From Thiomicrospira microaerophila (GTDB taxonomy: Bacteria > Pseudomonadota > Gammaproteobacteria > Thiomicrospirales > Thiomicrospiraceae), in the NCBI RefSeq assembly GCF_000934765.1, contig NZ_JYNN01000009.1:30295-94294 (forward strand): a stretch of DNA of 64,000 nt, written 5' to 3'. The position numbers and the translations under genes were made by a program. Of this stretch, positions 28,708 through 37,642 are shown in pieces. The notes under the pieces were generated by a model, which ran no database searches, was not told where the DNA came from, and saw nothing but the letters and a program-made list of their open reading frames with translations. The stretch's first letter is position 1. The number at the start of each line of letters is the position of its first letter.

Positions 28708-30405
28708 TTACACCAATATCATTTCGTTTTGGCCGGCACCGGCCGGAATCATCGGATAGACGTTTTCTTGCTGATCGGTAATGATGTCAATAAACACAAA
28801 CCTGTCTTTGAGCGCAAACGCCTCTTCAAGTTGTTGCTTCATGGTAGCTGGGTTATCGATACGAATCCCTACATGACCATAGGCTTCAGCTAGCTTGACA
28901 AAATCAGGCAAGGAGTCCATGTAGGACATGGAGTAGCGACGGTCATAAAAGAATTCCTGCCACTGGCGTACCATGCCTAAAAACCCATTGTTTAGGCAGA
29001 CAATCTTGACCGGTAAGCCATACTGTAAACAGGTGGAGAGTTCTTGAATGTTCATCTGAATTGAGCCTTCGCCAGTGATGCACAATACGGTCGCGTCCGG
29101 AAATGCCATTTGCACGCCCATGGCCGCAGGTAAGCCAAACCCCATCGTACCCAAACCGCCCGAGTTGATCCAGCGGCGTGGCTTGTCAAAGGTGTAGTAT
29201 TGCGCGGCGAACATTTGATGTTGACCCACGTCAGAAGTGACATAAGCATCACCCTTGGTTACTTCCCATACCGCTTTTACTGCGGCTTGGGGTTTGATTT
29301 TGGTGCCACTGGTATCGAATTTTAGGCAGTCCATTGAACGCCATTCTTCGATTTGTGCCCACCAGGCCTGGGTGTTTTCTGCTTGCGGTTGCTGCGCCTG
29401 TTTATCAAGCAGCGCATTCATTTCTTGTAGCACCTGTTGAACAGGTCCCACAATCGGAATATCCACGACTACGTTTTTAGAAATAGATGCAGGGTCAATA
29501 TCGACATGAATGATTTTTGCCGTTGGACAGAACTTTTCGATATTGCCGGTCACACGATCATCAAAACGTGAGCCAATCGCAATCAGCACGTCACAATGAT
29601 GCATCGCGAGATTCGCTTCGTAGGTGCCATGCATGCCCAGCATGCCAATACTTAATGGATCGCTTGCAGGGAAGGCTCCTAACCCCATCAGTGTTTGGGT
29701 AATCGGGAACCCCAGCTTTCTAACCAGCTTGGTGAGTTCCTCCGAGCCATCACCGAGCACCACACCGCCGCCGGTGTAAAAAATAGGGCGTTCAGCGCTG
29801 AGCATCATTTCAACGGCTTTTCTGATTTGTCCGCTATGACCTTTTACTACAGGTAAGTATGAACGTAACGCAACTTCTTGTGGATATTCATAGTGGCTTG
29901 TGGCGTTTTGTACATCTTTGGGAAAGTCAATAACAACCGGGCCTGGTCGGCCGGTTGTGGCAATGTAAAAGGCTTTTTTGAGCGTAATTGCCAAGTCCTT
30001 GACATCCTTGACCAAGAAATTGTGTTTGACTATTGGGCGTGTAATGCCGACGGTATCGACTTCCTGAAACGCATCCAAACCAATCATGCTGGTTGGGACT
30101 TGTCCAGTGATAATAATCATCGGAATAGAATCTGTATAAGCGGTCGCAATACCTGTAACGGTATTGGTTGCGCCAGGCCCAGATGTCACCAATACAACCC
30201 CTGGCTTACCTGTAGAGCGTGCGAAACCGTCTGCGGCATGCACAGCGGCTTGTTCGTGACGCACAAGAATATGTTGTAATTTCTTGGCATCGGTATCTAG
30301 GGCGTCATAAATGGGTAGCGCCGCGCCACCTGGATAACCCCATATATGCTCTACCCCCTCATCCTCCAAAAAATGGATTAAGATTTGGGCACCAGTTAGT
30401 TCCAC
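28708..30405 (-). CDS. ilvB: Acetolactate synthase large catalytic subunit
   Basis: This thiamine-diphosphate enzyme catalyses the first common step of valine/isoleucine synthesis. The 565-residue protein has the three expected parts: a PYR domain with catalytic Glu in RHEQAAVHAADG, a central FAD-associated domain, and the PP domain with the GEGSIQMNIQELST thiamine motif and NNGFLGMVRQWQ. The GTG start lies about 9 bp after a strong GGAGG site. One palindrome copy encodes TQAWW in a variable linker. A hairpin sits just upstream of the ribosome site. Confidence 0.95.
   Translation of the reverse strand: MELTGAQILIHFLEDEGVEHIWGYPGGAALPIYDALDTDAKKLQHILVRHEQAAVHAADGFARSTGKPGVVLVTSGPGATNTVTGIATAYTDSIPMIIITGQVPTSMIGLDAFQEVDTVGITRPIVKHNFLVKDVKDLAITLKKAFYIATTGRPGPVVIDFPKDVQNATSHYEYPQEVALRSYLPVVKGHSGQIRKAVEMMLSAERPIFYTGGGVVLGDGSEELTKLVRKLGFPITQTLMGLGAFPASDPLSIGMLGMHGTYEANLAMHHCDVLIAIGSRFDDRVTGNIEKFCPTAKIIHVDIDPASISKNVVVDIPIVGPVQQVLQEMNALLDKQAQQPQAENTQAWWAQIEEWRSMDCLKFDTSGTKIKPQAAVKAVWEVTKGDAYVTSDVGQHQMFAAQYYTFDKPRRWINSGGLGTMGFGLPAAMGVQMAFPDATVLCITGEGSIQMNIQELSTCLQYGLPVKIVCLNNGFLGMVRQWQEFFYDRRYSMSYMDSLPDFVKLAEAYGHVGIRIDNPATMKQQLEEAFALKDRFVFIDIITDQQENVYPMIPAGAGQNEMILV
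29360..29373. repeat. Iterated palindrome, perfect core, in ilvB
   Basis: Reads TQAWW on the minus strand. Confidence 0.85.
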
Positions 30406-30426
30406 AATAATGGCCCTCCAGTTATT

Positions 30427-30460
30427 AAACCTCGCTATATCGAAAATCGATATGAGGTTT
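30427..30460 (-). promoter_or_regulatory. Leader hairpin upstream of ilvB
   Basis: Outer arms AAACCTC and GAGGTTT and inner arms ATATCGA and TCGATAT form a two-part stem with a three-base bulge and a three-base loop, ending a few bases from the GGAGG site of ilvB. It could affect translation or stability. No leader peptide or antiterminator pair was recognised. Confidence 0.45.
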
Positions 30461-30576
30461 GCTTTAAAAAAATCGTGAAAAAGATTCTAATTATATAGAA
30501 TTAGCACGCTTTTGAGAATAGTAAATTGTATTTTGATCGATAACGATGCGTAATACCTGACTATTTTACTAGGTTT

Positions 30577-31119
30577 TTATCGGTTAAACAAATGTTCTCG
30601 ATAATGTTTAAGCTCATCAATAGACTCTAAAATATCATCAAGCGCTAAGTGTGCCCCTTGTTTTTTGTGGGCGCTATAGACATCCGGTGCCCAGCGTTTA
30701 GCGAGTTCTTTTAGCGTGCTGACATCCAAGTTGCGGTAATGGAAAAAAGCCTCAAGTTCGGGCATTTCCTCAACCAAAAAACGGCGGTCTTGGCAAATGC
30801 TGTTGCCACACATCGGTGAAGCCCCTTTAGACACAAACTGGCCTAAAAACGCAAGGGTTTGCTGTTCAGCTTCACGCAGGCTGATGGTGCTTTGGCGAAC
30901 GCGTTCGGTCAGACCGGATTTTCCATGATGTTCCACACACCAGCTGTCCATTTTGTCCAGCTCGGCCTCATTGGCATGAATCGCCAAAACCGGCCCTTGC
31001 GCCAATACATTAAGCTGGGAGTCCGTCACGACAGTGGCTATCTCGATAATGGTGTGATGACGAGGTTCCAGACCCGTCATTTCCAGGTCTATCCAAATCA
31101 AATTGTTGTCAGATTTCAT
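30577..31119 (-). CDS. orn: Oligoribonuclease
   Basis: Orn degrades the 2-5 nt RNAs left by other nucleases, including the pGpG end product of c-di-GMP breakdown. The 180-residue DEDDh exonuclease has [11 protein letters not shown], the EIATVVTD segment, a SICQDRRFL motif and the carboxy [14 protein letters not shown]. It is divergent from the Ste24-like gene. The GGDEF-EAL protein at 43.3 kb may provide part of its pGpG substrate. Confidence 0.96.
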   Translation of the reverse strand: MKSDNNLIWIDLEMTGLEPRHHTIIEIATVVTDSQLNVLAQGPVLAIHANEAELDKMDSWCVEHHGKSGLTERVRQSTISLREAEQQTLAFLGQFVSKGASPMCGNSICQDRRFLVEEMPELEAFFHYRNLDVSTLKELAKRWAPDVYSAHKKQGAHLALDDILESIDELKHYREHLFNR

Positions 31120-31198
31120 TTTATTGCTCTTTTAAACTAGAATAAGCGCCTATATTAATAGGTTTAGCCCCGTTTTAAAACGAAATCAGGATGTTTAT

Positions 31199-32452
31199 AT
31201 GAATATTATTAGTCTGTTATTTGTCTTTAGCTTAATTCTTAGCTTAATGATAGAGCTTTGGTTGAATATTAAAAACCAATTCCACATCCTTCAAAACCGC
31301 GAGCAGGTGCCCAACGAGTTTGCTGAAGTGGTCAATTTAGAAGCGCATCAAAAGGCCGCTGACTACTCACGCGCAAAACTGCATTTGGCTCGGTTTATTT
31401 TGTTTTTTGATGCCGCGCTGATACTGGTGATGACACTGGGCGGTGGATTTCAAGATATTTATAACATTTGGCTAGGGTTGGACATCAATCCTCTGTGGCG
31501 TGATGTCGGGTTTTTATTATCCACCTTTATGTTTCTGGCTATATTGCACTTGCCATTCAGTATTCTCAGCACCTTCCGCATCGAGGAGCGATTTGGTTTT
31601 AACAAAACCACGCCTGCTAAGTTTATCAGCGATTTACTAAAACAATGGCTGCTGATGTTGGTTATAGGCTTACCACTGCTTTGGGCGATTGTTGCCATAA
31701 TGAACAGTTTTATTGACCAGGCCTGGTGGTTTTATGCCTGGATTTTATGGATGAGCTTTAATCTATTATTGCTTTGGGCTTATCCAAAATGGATTGCGCC
31801 CTTGTTTAATAAGTTCAGCCCGCTCGAAGAGGGCGAGATGAAACAACGGATTGAGGCGTTGCTTGAACGCACAGGTTTTGAATCCAATGGCATTTTTGTG
31901 ATGGATGGTTCCTCGCGTTCGGGTCATGGCAATGCCTATTTTACTGGCATGGGCAAAAACAAGCGTATCGTGTTCTTTGATACCCTGCTAGAAAAACTAT
32001 CGGTGGACGAAGTGGAAGCAGTATTAGCCCATGAGTTGGGTCACTTTAAACACGGGCACATCAAAAAACGCCTGATCGAAGGGGCGGTGATGAGTTTGGC
32101 TGGTTTGGCTTTGTTGGGCTGGTTAGTCACCTTGCCATCATTTTATAGCGGTCTAGGGATCGAAACCGCTACACCTGCCGCCGCTTTATTGTTGTTTATG
32201 ACCGCCGTACCCGTGATGTTCTTTTTCTTAGGGCCGGTGATGGCGCTCAAAAGTCGTAAACACGAATTTGAAGCCGATGCGTTTGCGGCACAGCACGTGG
32301 GTGCTGAGCATCTAATCAGCGCATTGCTAAAACTATATCGCGACAATGCCGCCACCCTAACGCCAGATCCGAGTTATTCGGCCTACTATGACAGCCATCC
32401 GCCCGCGAAAATTCGCATAGACCATTTAAAAAGCCTGCAAGGAGATAAATAA
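31199..32452 (+). CDS. M48 family membrane metallopeptidase, Ste24 / CAAX protease 1 type
   Basis: This is an intramembrane zinc protease of the Ste24 type; its bacterial substrates are largely unknown, with membrane-protein quality control the usual suggestion. The 417-residue protein has about seven hydrophobic segments and the zinc motif HELGH at residues 278-282, with the third ligand in HEFEADAFAAQH. FRIEERFGFNKTTP is a family hallmark. A palindrome copy encodes DQAWW in a periplasmic loop. The next gene starts in the ATGA overlap of its stop. Confidence 0.92.
   Translation: MNIISLLFVFSLILSLMIELWLNIKNQFHILQNREQVPNEFAEVVNLEAHQKAADYSRAKLHLARFILFFDAALILVMTLGGGFQDIYNIWLGLDINPLWRDVGFLLSTFMFLAILHLPFSILSTFRIEERFGFNKTTPAKFISDLLKQWLLMLVIGLPLLWAIVAIMNSFIDQAWWFYAWILWMSFNLLLLWAYPKWIAPLFNKFSPLEEGEMKQRIEALLERTGFESNGIFVMDGSSRSGHGNAYFTGMGKNKRIVFFDTLLEKLSVDEVEAVLAHELGHFKHGHIKKRLIEGAVMSLAGLALLGWLVTLPSFYSGLGIETATPAAALLLFMTAVPVMFFFLGPVMALKSRKHEFEADAFAAQHVGAEHLISALLKLYRDNAATLTPDPSYSAYYDSHPPAKIRIDHLKSLQGDK
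31715..31728. repeat. Iterated palindrome, perfect core, in the Ste24-like gene
   Basis: Reads DQAWW. Confidence 0.85.
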
Positions 32453-32829
32453 TGAGTCAGATAATCAATCCGTCAATGAATCAACCCATGAACGACCTAC
32501 CCAACCTATTAGAACAGCGTTGCGAAGACATTGCCAAAGGGACAAAAGGGCTGGTGATTCCAACGATTGAAAGCTATTTGAATATGCTATCCGGCTGGGA
32601 TGTGACACTCGATTACGCCAGTATCCACAAAACCTTTGCGTTTAAAAACTACCACCAAACGGTATCATTTGTGAATGCGGTGAGCTGGGTTGCACACAAA
32701 GAAGATCACCACCCGGAAATATGCTTTGGCTACAATCAATGCAAAATCACCCTCAAAACCCACAACATCAAAGGCCTTAGCCAAAACGACATGATTATGG
32801 CGGCAAAGATAAATGCATTGTTGGACTAG
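32452..32829 (+). CDS. phhB: Pterin-4a-carbinolamine dehydratase
   Basis: This enzyme dehydrates 4a-hydroxytetrahydropterin for recycling of pterin cofactor. The 125-residue protein has the active-site stretch KEDHHPEICFGYNQCKI and the THNIKGLSQNDMIMAAKI carboxy helix. The start overlaps the protease stop in ATGA; a later in-frame ATG (MNDLPNLL) may be the true start. No phenylalanine hydroxylase is present here, so the role may be elsewhere, as is common for stand-alone members. Confidence 0.88.
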   Translation: MSQIINPSMNQPMNDLPNLLEQRCEDIAKGTKGLVIPTIESYLNMLSGWDVTLDYASIHKTFAFKNYHQTVSFVNAVSWVAHKEDHHPEICFGYNQCKITLKTHNIKGLSQNDMIMAAKINALLD

Positions 32830-32859
32830 GACGTGTTTTGGTCGTGAAAAATGAATAGG

Positions 32860-32935
32860 GTAGGGTGGATAAGCAAAGCGCATCCACCAAACGCTTGCAA
32901 AGTCAGCGTGGATGCGCTTTGCTTATCCACCCTAC
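32860..32935. repeat. REP/MITE-like inverted repeat, 28-bp perfect arms
   Basis: Arms at 32860-32887 and 32908-32935 are perfect inverted copies starting GTAGGGTGGATAAGC, around a 20-bp loop. The element fills the otherwise plain gap between the pterin dehydratase and the efflux operon. Similar GTAGGGTGGAT-type dispersed hairpins are known in many proteobacteria. It might also act as a transcription stop. No further copy was seen in this window. Confidence 0.85.
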
Positions 32936-33090
32936 TTGAAATCTTGTCATTAACCCAGATGTTTTTTTAATTTGAACTTTGAAATAAATATAAACGCGTC
33001 TGCACAATTATTTCTTAACCCTTTAGTCGCTCTGGTTTATGCTATAGCAATAACATATAACTCTATAATAAAGAGACTAAAGGTTCCTTC

Positions 33091-34149
33091 ATGAAAAAAC
33101 TTATTCAAATTGGCTTGCTAGCCAGTATTTCTATGTTGGCGAATGCCAGCCCCAATGCCCCTCAGGTGATTACCGCCAATGTGTTTGGTGAAACGATTGT
33201 TGAAACCATTAATGCGCTCGGTACGCTATCGGCGCGCGAATCGGTGGCGTTGAGCGTGAGTGTGACTGAGCGTGTCGAGTCTATTCACTTTCAGGATGGT
33301 CAGCAAGTTAACAAGGGTCAGACATTGTTGCGCTTAGTTAGTCAGGAAGAGCGCGCTAGCCTTGAAGAGTTAAAAATTGCCACTGAAAATGCCAAGCGCC
33401 AGTATGACCGTTTTCTGCCTTTGTTTCAGCGCGGCGATGTTTCGCAATCGATTTTGGATGAACGTAAGCGTGACTGGGATTTAGCCCGTGCGCGTGAAGC
33501 GGTGATGCAAGCGAGGCTTGAAAAGTTGACGCTGGTGGCGCCCTTTGCGGGTCAAGTGGGCTTGCGTCAGGTCAGTGAAGGGGCCTTGTTAACCCCGGGC
33601 ACGGTGGTGACAGAGTTGAAAGATTTATCACAAATGAAGCTGGATTTTACGGTGCCGAGTCGGTTTTTAACTGAATTAGCGCTGGGGTTAACCGTCAGCA
33701 CGGAAACCGATGCTTATTCCAATCAGCGATTCAGCGGTCAAATTGAAACCATTCTGCCGCAAGTCGATCCGGTGACGCGCAGTGTCCAAGTTCGTGCCAA
33801 TATTGACAATACGGAGGGCTTGTTAATGCCCGGCATGCTGATGAAGGTCATCTTGCAGCAACAGCCGCGTTCTGTTTTATTTATTCCAGAAACGGCGATT
33901 GTGCCGATTGCCGATAAACAGTTTGTGTACCTATTAAGCCCCGATGAAAACGGGCTGTATAAGCTCCAAAGAAAGCCTGTAAAACTGGGGTTACGCCAAC
34001 CAGGCCTAGTTGAGGTTGTCTCGGGTTTAAAGCTCGGAGATAAGGTAGTCAGTGAAGGCGCATTACGTGTGCGCCCCGGTCAGGTGGTCAGGGCGTTAGA
34101 TAAATTAGAGCGCAAATCCGATATGGCTGACCAGGACGATAAGTTATGA
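33091..34149 (+). CDS. RND efflux periplasmic adaptor (membrane fusion protein)
   Basis: This protein bridges an inner-membrane RND pump to an outer-membrane channel. The 352-residue product has a signal peptide ending about MLANA-SPN, a lipoyl-type segment (VESIHFQDGQQVNKGQTLLRL), a helical hairpin, a beta-barrel segment and a membrane-proximal domain. The gene overlaps the pump gene in ATGA. No TolC-type channel gene is in the window, so it must borrow one. A degenerate palindrome encodes RQPGLV. Confidence 0.9.
   Translation: MKKLIQIGLLASISMLANASPNAPQVITANVFGETIVETINALGTLSARESVALSVSVTERVESIHFQDGQQVNKGQTLLRLVSQEERASLEELKIATENAKRQYDRFLPLFQRGDVSQSILDERKRDWDLARAREAVMQARLEKLTLVAPFAGQVGLRQVSEGALLTPGTVVTELKDLSQMKLDFTVPSRFLTELALGLTVSTETDAYSNQRFSGQIETILPQVDPVTRSVQVRANIDNTEGLLMPGMLMKVILQQQPRSVLFIPETAIVPIADKQFVYLLSPDENGLYKLQRKPVKLGLRQPGLVEVVSGLKLGDKVVSEGALRVRPGQVVRALDKLERKSDMADQDDKL
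33998..34011. repeat. Iterated palindrome, one mismatch, in the RND adaptor
   Basis: Reads RQPGLV; one base from the 14-bp consensus, falling within the 10-bp core. Confidence 0.7.
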
Positions 34150-37100
34150 TTTTATCCGACACTTCGGTTAAGCGCCCGGTTTTAGCGGCGGTACTGTCGC
34201 TGATTCTAGTGGCCTTTGGTTTAGTGGCCTTTGATCGTTTAGCGCTGCGCGAATACCCCAATATTGACCCGCCCGTAGTGTCGATTACCACTGGCTATTC
34301 GGGGGCATCGGCGGCGGTGATTGAATCGCGGATTACCAAAATCATTGAGGATCGGATAGCCGGTGTTGAAGGCATTAAGTTTATCCAGTCGGTATCCATG
34401 GATGGGCGTTCGCGGATTACGATTGAATTTGATGTGAATCGTGACATTGATGCGGCGGCGAATGATGTGCGTGATCGTGTGGCGCGGGTATCGCGTCAAT
34501 TGCCTGATGGTGCCGATATGCCCGAAGTGCAAAAAGTGGACGGCGATGAAGATGTCATTATCTGGTTTAACCTGACGGCAGACAGCATGACCGTGCCGCA
34601 GCTAACCGATTATGCTAAACGCTATCTCATTGATCGTTTTTCAGTGCTGGATGGTGTGGCGCGTGTGCGGATTGGTGGCGGGCAGGAATATGCTATGCGT
34701 TTATGGTTGGATGCCGATGCGATGGCGGCACGCAGCATTGCGGTATCGGATATTGAAAATGCCCTGCAAACCTCGAATGTCGAATTACCAGCGGGCACCT
34801 TAACCCTGCGAGAAATGTCGTTTAGCGTGCGGGTCGATCGTCAGCTGCTCACGCCTGAGGACTTTGAGCGTTTAGTGATTAAGCGCGGCGATGGTGATAA
34901 CTTGGTTCGTTTGGCGGACATCGCGCGGATTGAAAAAGGCTCGATTGAGAACCGCACTTTTTTCCGTGGCAATGGCTTGCCAATGGTTGGCTTGGGGGTG
35001 ATTAAACAATCTACCGCGAATACGCTCAGTGTCGCCAGAGTGGTCAAAGACGAGGTAGAGCGCATCAATGCCATCTTGCCTGAAGGCATGGCGATTAAGC
35101 CAAGTTACGACAGCTCGGTATTTATTGAAAGCGCGATTGGTGAAGTTTATAAAACACTCGGTATTGCGATTGTGTTGGTGATGCTGGTCATTTTTGCCTT
35201 TTTACGTTCGGTGAGAGTGGCGCTGATTCCGTTGGTCACGGTACCTGTGTCGTTGATTGCCACCTTTTGGGTGTTGTGGATGCTAGGGTTTTCGGTCAAT
35301 ATTTTAACGCTGTTGGCGTTAGTCTTAGCGATAGGCTTGGTGGTGGATGATGCGATAGTGGTGCTTGAAAATGTTCAGCGTCATATTGAAAAAGGCTACT
35401 CCCCCTTGGCGGCCGCCTTTTTGGGCACGCGTCAAGTTGGTTTTGCTGTTGTCGCCACCACCTTGGTGTTAGTGGCGGTATTTGTACCGATTGCCTTTTT
35501 GGAGGGAACGCTAGGGCGGCTATTCAGTGAATTTGCGATTACCCTAGCGGTCGCCGTGATTTTTTCTAGCTTGGTCGCGCTAACCTTATCGCCCGCCTTA
35601 GCCTCCAAGCTGTTAAAGGCAAAAAAAAACCAGCCGGCTGTTTTGAATGAGCAGGGCGCAATACAAGATAAAACACAAAATACAGCACAAGAAACGATAG
35701 AAGAAACATCACACGAAACGCGGCCAGATAAACCCAATATTTGGATACGAGCCTATCGTCCAGCGCTTCATCTTGCCTTACGCTTTCCCTTTATCATTGG
35801 GTTGTTGTTTGCCGCTACACTCTATGGCGCTTATCAATTGATTCAACTCCTTCCAGAAGAATATGCCCCGCGAGAAGACAGGGGGGCATTTTTTGTGATG
35901 GTCAGCGGGCCTGAAGGCGCAACACATGAGTATATGAAAACCTATCTTGAAGAGGTGGAAGCGCGTTTAATGCCGCTGGTCGAGGCGGGGGAAGTTAATC
36001 GTTTATTGGTGCGCTCACCGCGCTCGTTTGGCAACACGGATATTTTCAATACCGGGATTGCGATTTTGATTTTGAACGATTGGGCAGAGCGTCGCCCAGC
36101 GAGTGAAATCATGCAAGATGTCCGCCAGCGTTTAGCGGACCTGCCTGGCATACGCGCCAACCCGGTGATGCGCCAAGGCATAGGTGGACGGGTGCAAAAA
36201 CCCGTGCAGTTTGTGATTGGCGGCGGCACTTATCAAGAGTTAGCGCAATGGCGCGATATTTTGCTCGAACAATTACAGCAGAATAATCCTGGGTTTGAGG
36301 GTATTGACTCGGATTACCGAGAAACCAAACCGCAATTGCGCGTGAATATTGACTATGATCAGGCCGCAGATTTAGGTGTCACCACCCTAGAAATTGGTCG
36401 CACCCTGCAGACCCTGCTTGGATCGCGCACCATCACCACCTTTGTTGAGCAGGGCGAAGAATACGATATTATTCTTGAAGCCAGTCGAGAAATTTATCGC
36501 ACACCACAAAGCATGAATAGCATTTATGTGCGCTCCGCCACCACCGGGGCGTTAGTGCCGCTGTCCAGTTTGGTGACGATTGAAGAGTTTGCCGATTCGG
36601 CCACCCTCAACCGCTACAACCGCATGCGCGCGATAACGATTGAGGCAAATCTCACCGAGGGTTATACCCTCGGTGAAGGTCTTGCGCATCTTGAACGCTT
36701 GGCGCGTGAACACCTTCCTAACGATGCAATGATTGACTACAAAGGTCAGTCACGCGATTTCCAAACCTCCGGTAATGCGATTTACTTTGTACTGATGTTG
36801 GGTTTAGTGGTGGTGTTCTTGGTGTTGGCTGCGCAGTTTGAAAGCTTTGTGAGTCCGTTTATTATTATGTTCACCGTGCCGCTGGCGGTCGCCGGTGGAT
36901 TGTTGGGCTTATGGCTGCATGGCCTAACTCTCAATCTTTATACCCAGATTGGTCTGGTGATGCTAGTGGGGTTGGCGACCAAAAATGGCATACTGATTGT
37001 GGAGTTCGCTAACCAATTGCGTGACAAAGGCCAAGCCTTCCGCGAGGCGCTGATTGAAGCATCATGTTTACGTTTGCGCCCAATTCTCATGACCGCGATT

Positions 37101-37322
37101 ACCACGGTTGTCGGCGCCATTCCGTTGGTGATGTCCTCAGGCGCGGGTGCCGAAACACGTTATGTGATTGGTATTGTATTGATTTGGGGGGTTTCTATCG
37201 CTACCTTCTTCACCCTGTTTGTTATTCCCGTCGTTTATCAATGGCTAGGACGATATAGTCAGCCTGCGGGTTATAACAAGCGCAAACTTGAAGCCGAGCT
37301 AGGCGATTTGCACAAGCTTTAG
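34146..37322 (+). CDS. RND efflux pump, HAE1-type inner-membrane permease
   Basis: This is a proton-driven multidrug exporter of the AcrB type. The 1058-residue protein has the twelve-helix, two-repeat layout with large periplasmic loops and the proton-relay Asp pair in LVVDDAIVVLENV of helix 4. FAITLAVAVIFSSLVALTLS and VGLATKNGILIVEFANQ mark helices 6 and 11. A hydrophilic insert with repeated Gln, Glu and Thr (QDKTQNTAQETIEETSHE) lies in the central cytoplasmic loop. Substrate is not predictable from sequence. There is no regulator gene next to the pair. Confidence 0.92.
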   Translation: MILSDTSVKRPVLAAVLSLILVAFGLVAFDRLALREYPNIDPPVVSITTGYSGASAAVIESRITKIIEDRIAGVEGIKFIQSVSMDGRSRITIEFDVNRDIDAAANDVRDRVARVSRQLPDGADMPEVQKVDGDEDVIIWFNLTADSMTVPQLTDYAKRYLIDRFSVLDGVARVRIGGGQEYAMRLWLDADAMAARSIAVSDIENALQTSNVELPAGTLTLREMSFSVRVDRQLLTPEDFERLVIKRGDGDNLVRLADIARIEKGSIENRTFFRGNGLPMVGLGVIKQSTANTLSVARVVKDEVERINAILPEGMAIKPSYDSSVFIESAIGEVYKTLGIAIVLVMLVIFAFLRSVRVALIPLVTVPVSLIATFWVLWMLGFSVNILTLLALVLAIGLVVDDAIVVLENVQRHIEKGYSPLAAAFLGTRQVGFAVVATTLVLVAVFVPIAFLEGTLGRLFSEFAITLAVAVIFSSLVALTLSPALASKLLKAKKNQPAVLNEQGAIQDKTQNTAQETIEETSHETRPDKPNIWIRAYRPALHLALRFPFIIGLLFAATLYGAYQLIQLLPEEYAPREDRGAFFVMVSGPEGATHEYMKTYLEEVEARLMPLVEAGEVNRLLVRSPRSFGNTDIFNTGIAILILNDWAERRPASEIMQDVRQRLADLPGIRANPVMRQGIGGRVQKPVQFVIGGGTYQELAQWRDILLEQLQQNNPGFEGIDSDYRETKPQLRVNIDYDQAADLGVTTLEIGRTLQTLLGSRTITTFVEQGEEYDIILEASREIYRTPQSMNSIYVRSATTGALVPLSSLVTIEEFADSATLNRYNRMRAITIEANLTEGYTLGEGLAHLERLAREHLPNDAMIDYKGQSRDFQTSGNAIYFVLMLGLVVVFLVLAAQFESFVSPFIIMFTVPLAVAGGLLGLWLHGLTLNLYTQIGLVMLVGLATKNGILIVEFANQLRDKGQAFREALIEASCLRLRPILMTAITTVVGAIPLVMSSGAGAETRYVIGIVLIWGVSIATFFTLFVIPVVYQWLGRYSQPAGYNKRKLEAELGDLHKL

Positions 37323-37642
37323 CGGTTGAGTCTTTAATCAAGCCGGTAACGACGCATAAATAATTGGCGTGTCACTTCATTTTTGACTTTTCATACATAT
37401 CGCTTTCAGGTTTTGGGTACTTTAATTAAAGGTGTTGTGCGCTGGGTTTGTAGTCATTTTGTTATACGGATTCGCTACGATTGTTGTTCACAGGGTGCCA
37501 ATTGTTTAATTTATGCCAAACTCAAGGCATAATGATAAGGCATTAAGTGGATAAATGGTTATAATAAAGTTAATTCCAAGTTTTCCTTGTTATTTAATTC
37601 GATCGCGTTATTGTAAAGCAGCATTTTTCGGGAGTTAAAGAA
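37323..37642. other. Intergenic region before the chemoreceptor gene
   Basis: This 320-bp gap has no convincing coding frame. It contains an inverted pair TTATGCC / GGCATAA at 37511-37532 with an 8-base loop, and A/T-rich sequence near the receptor start. I do not see a clear sigma-28 or sigma-70 promoter. Confidence 0.5.

Noticed and set aside
31171..31182. Perfect palindrome CGTTTTAAAACG upstream of the Ste24-like gene
   Set aside because: It is short and A/T-rich in a promoter region, so chance is a sufficient explanation.
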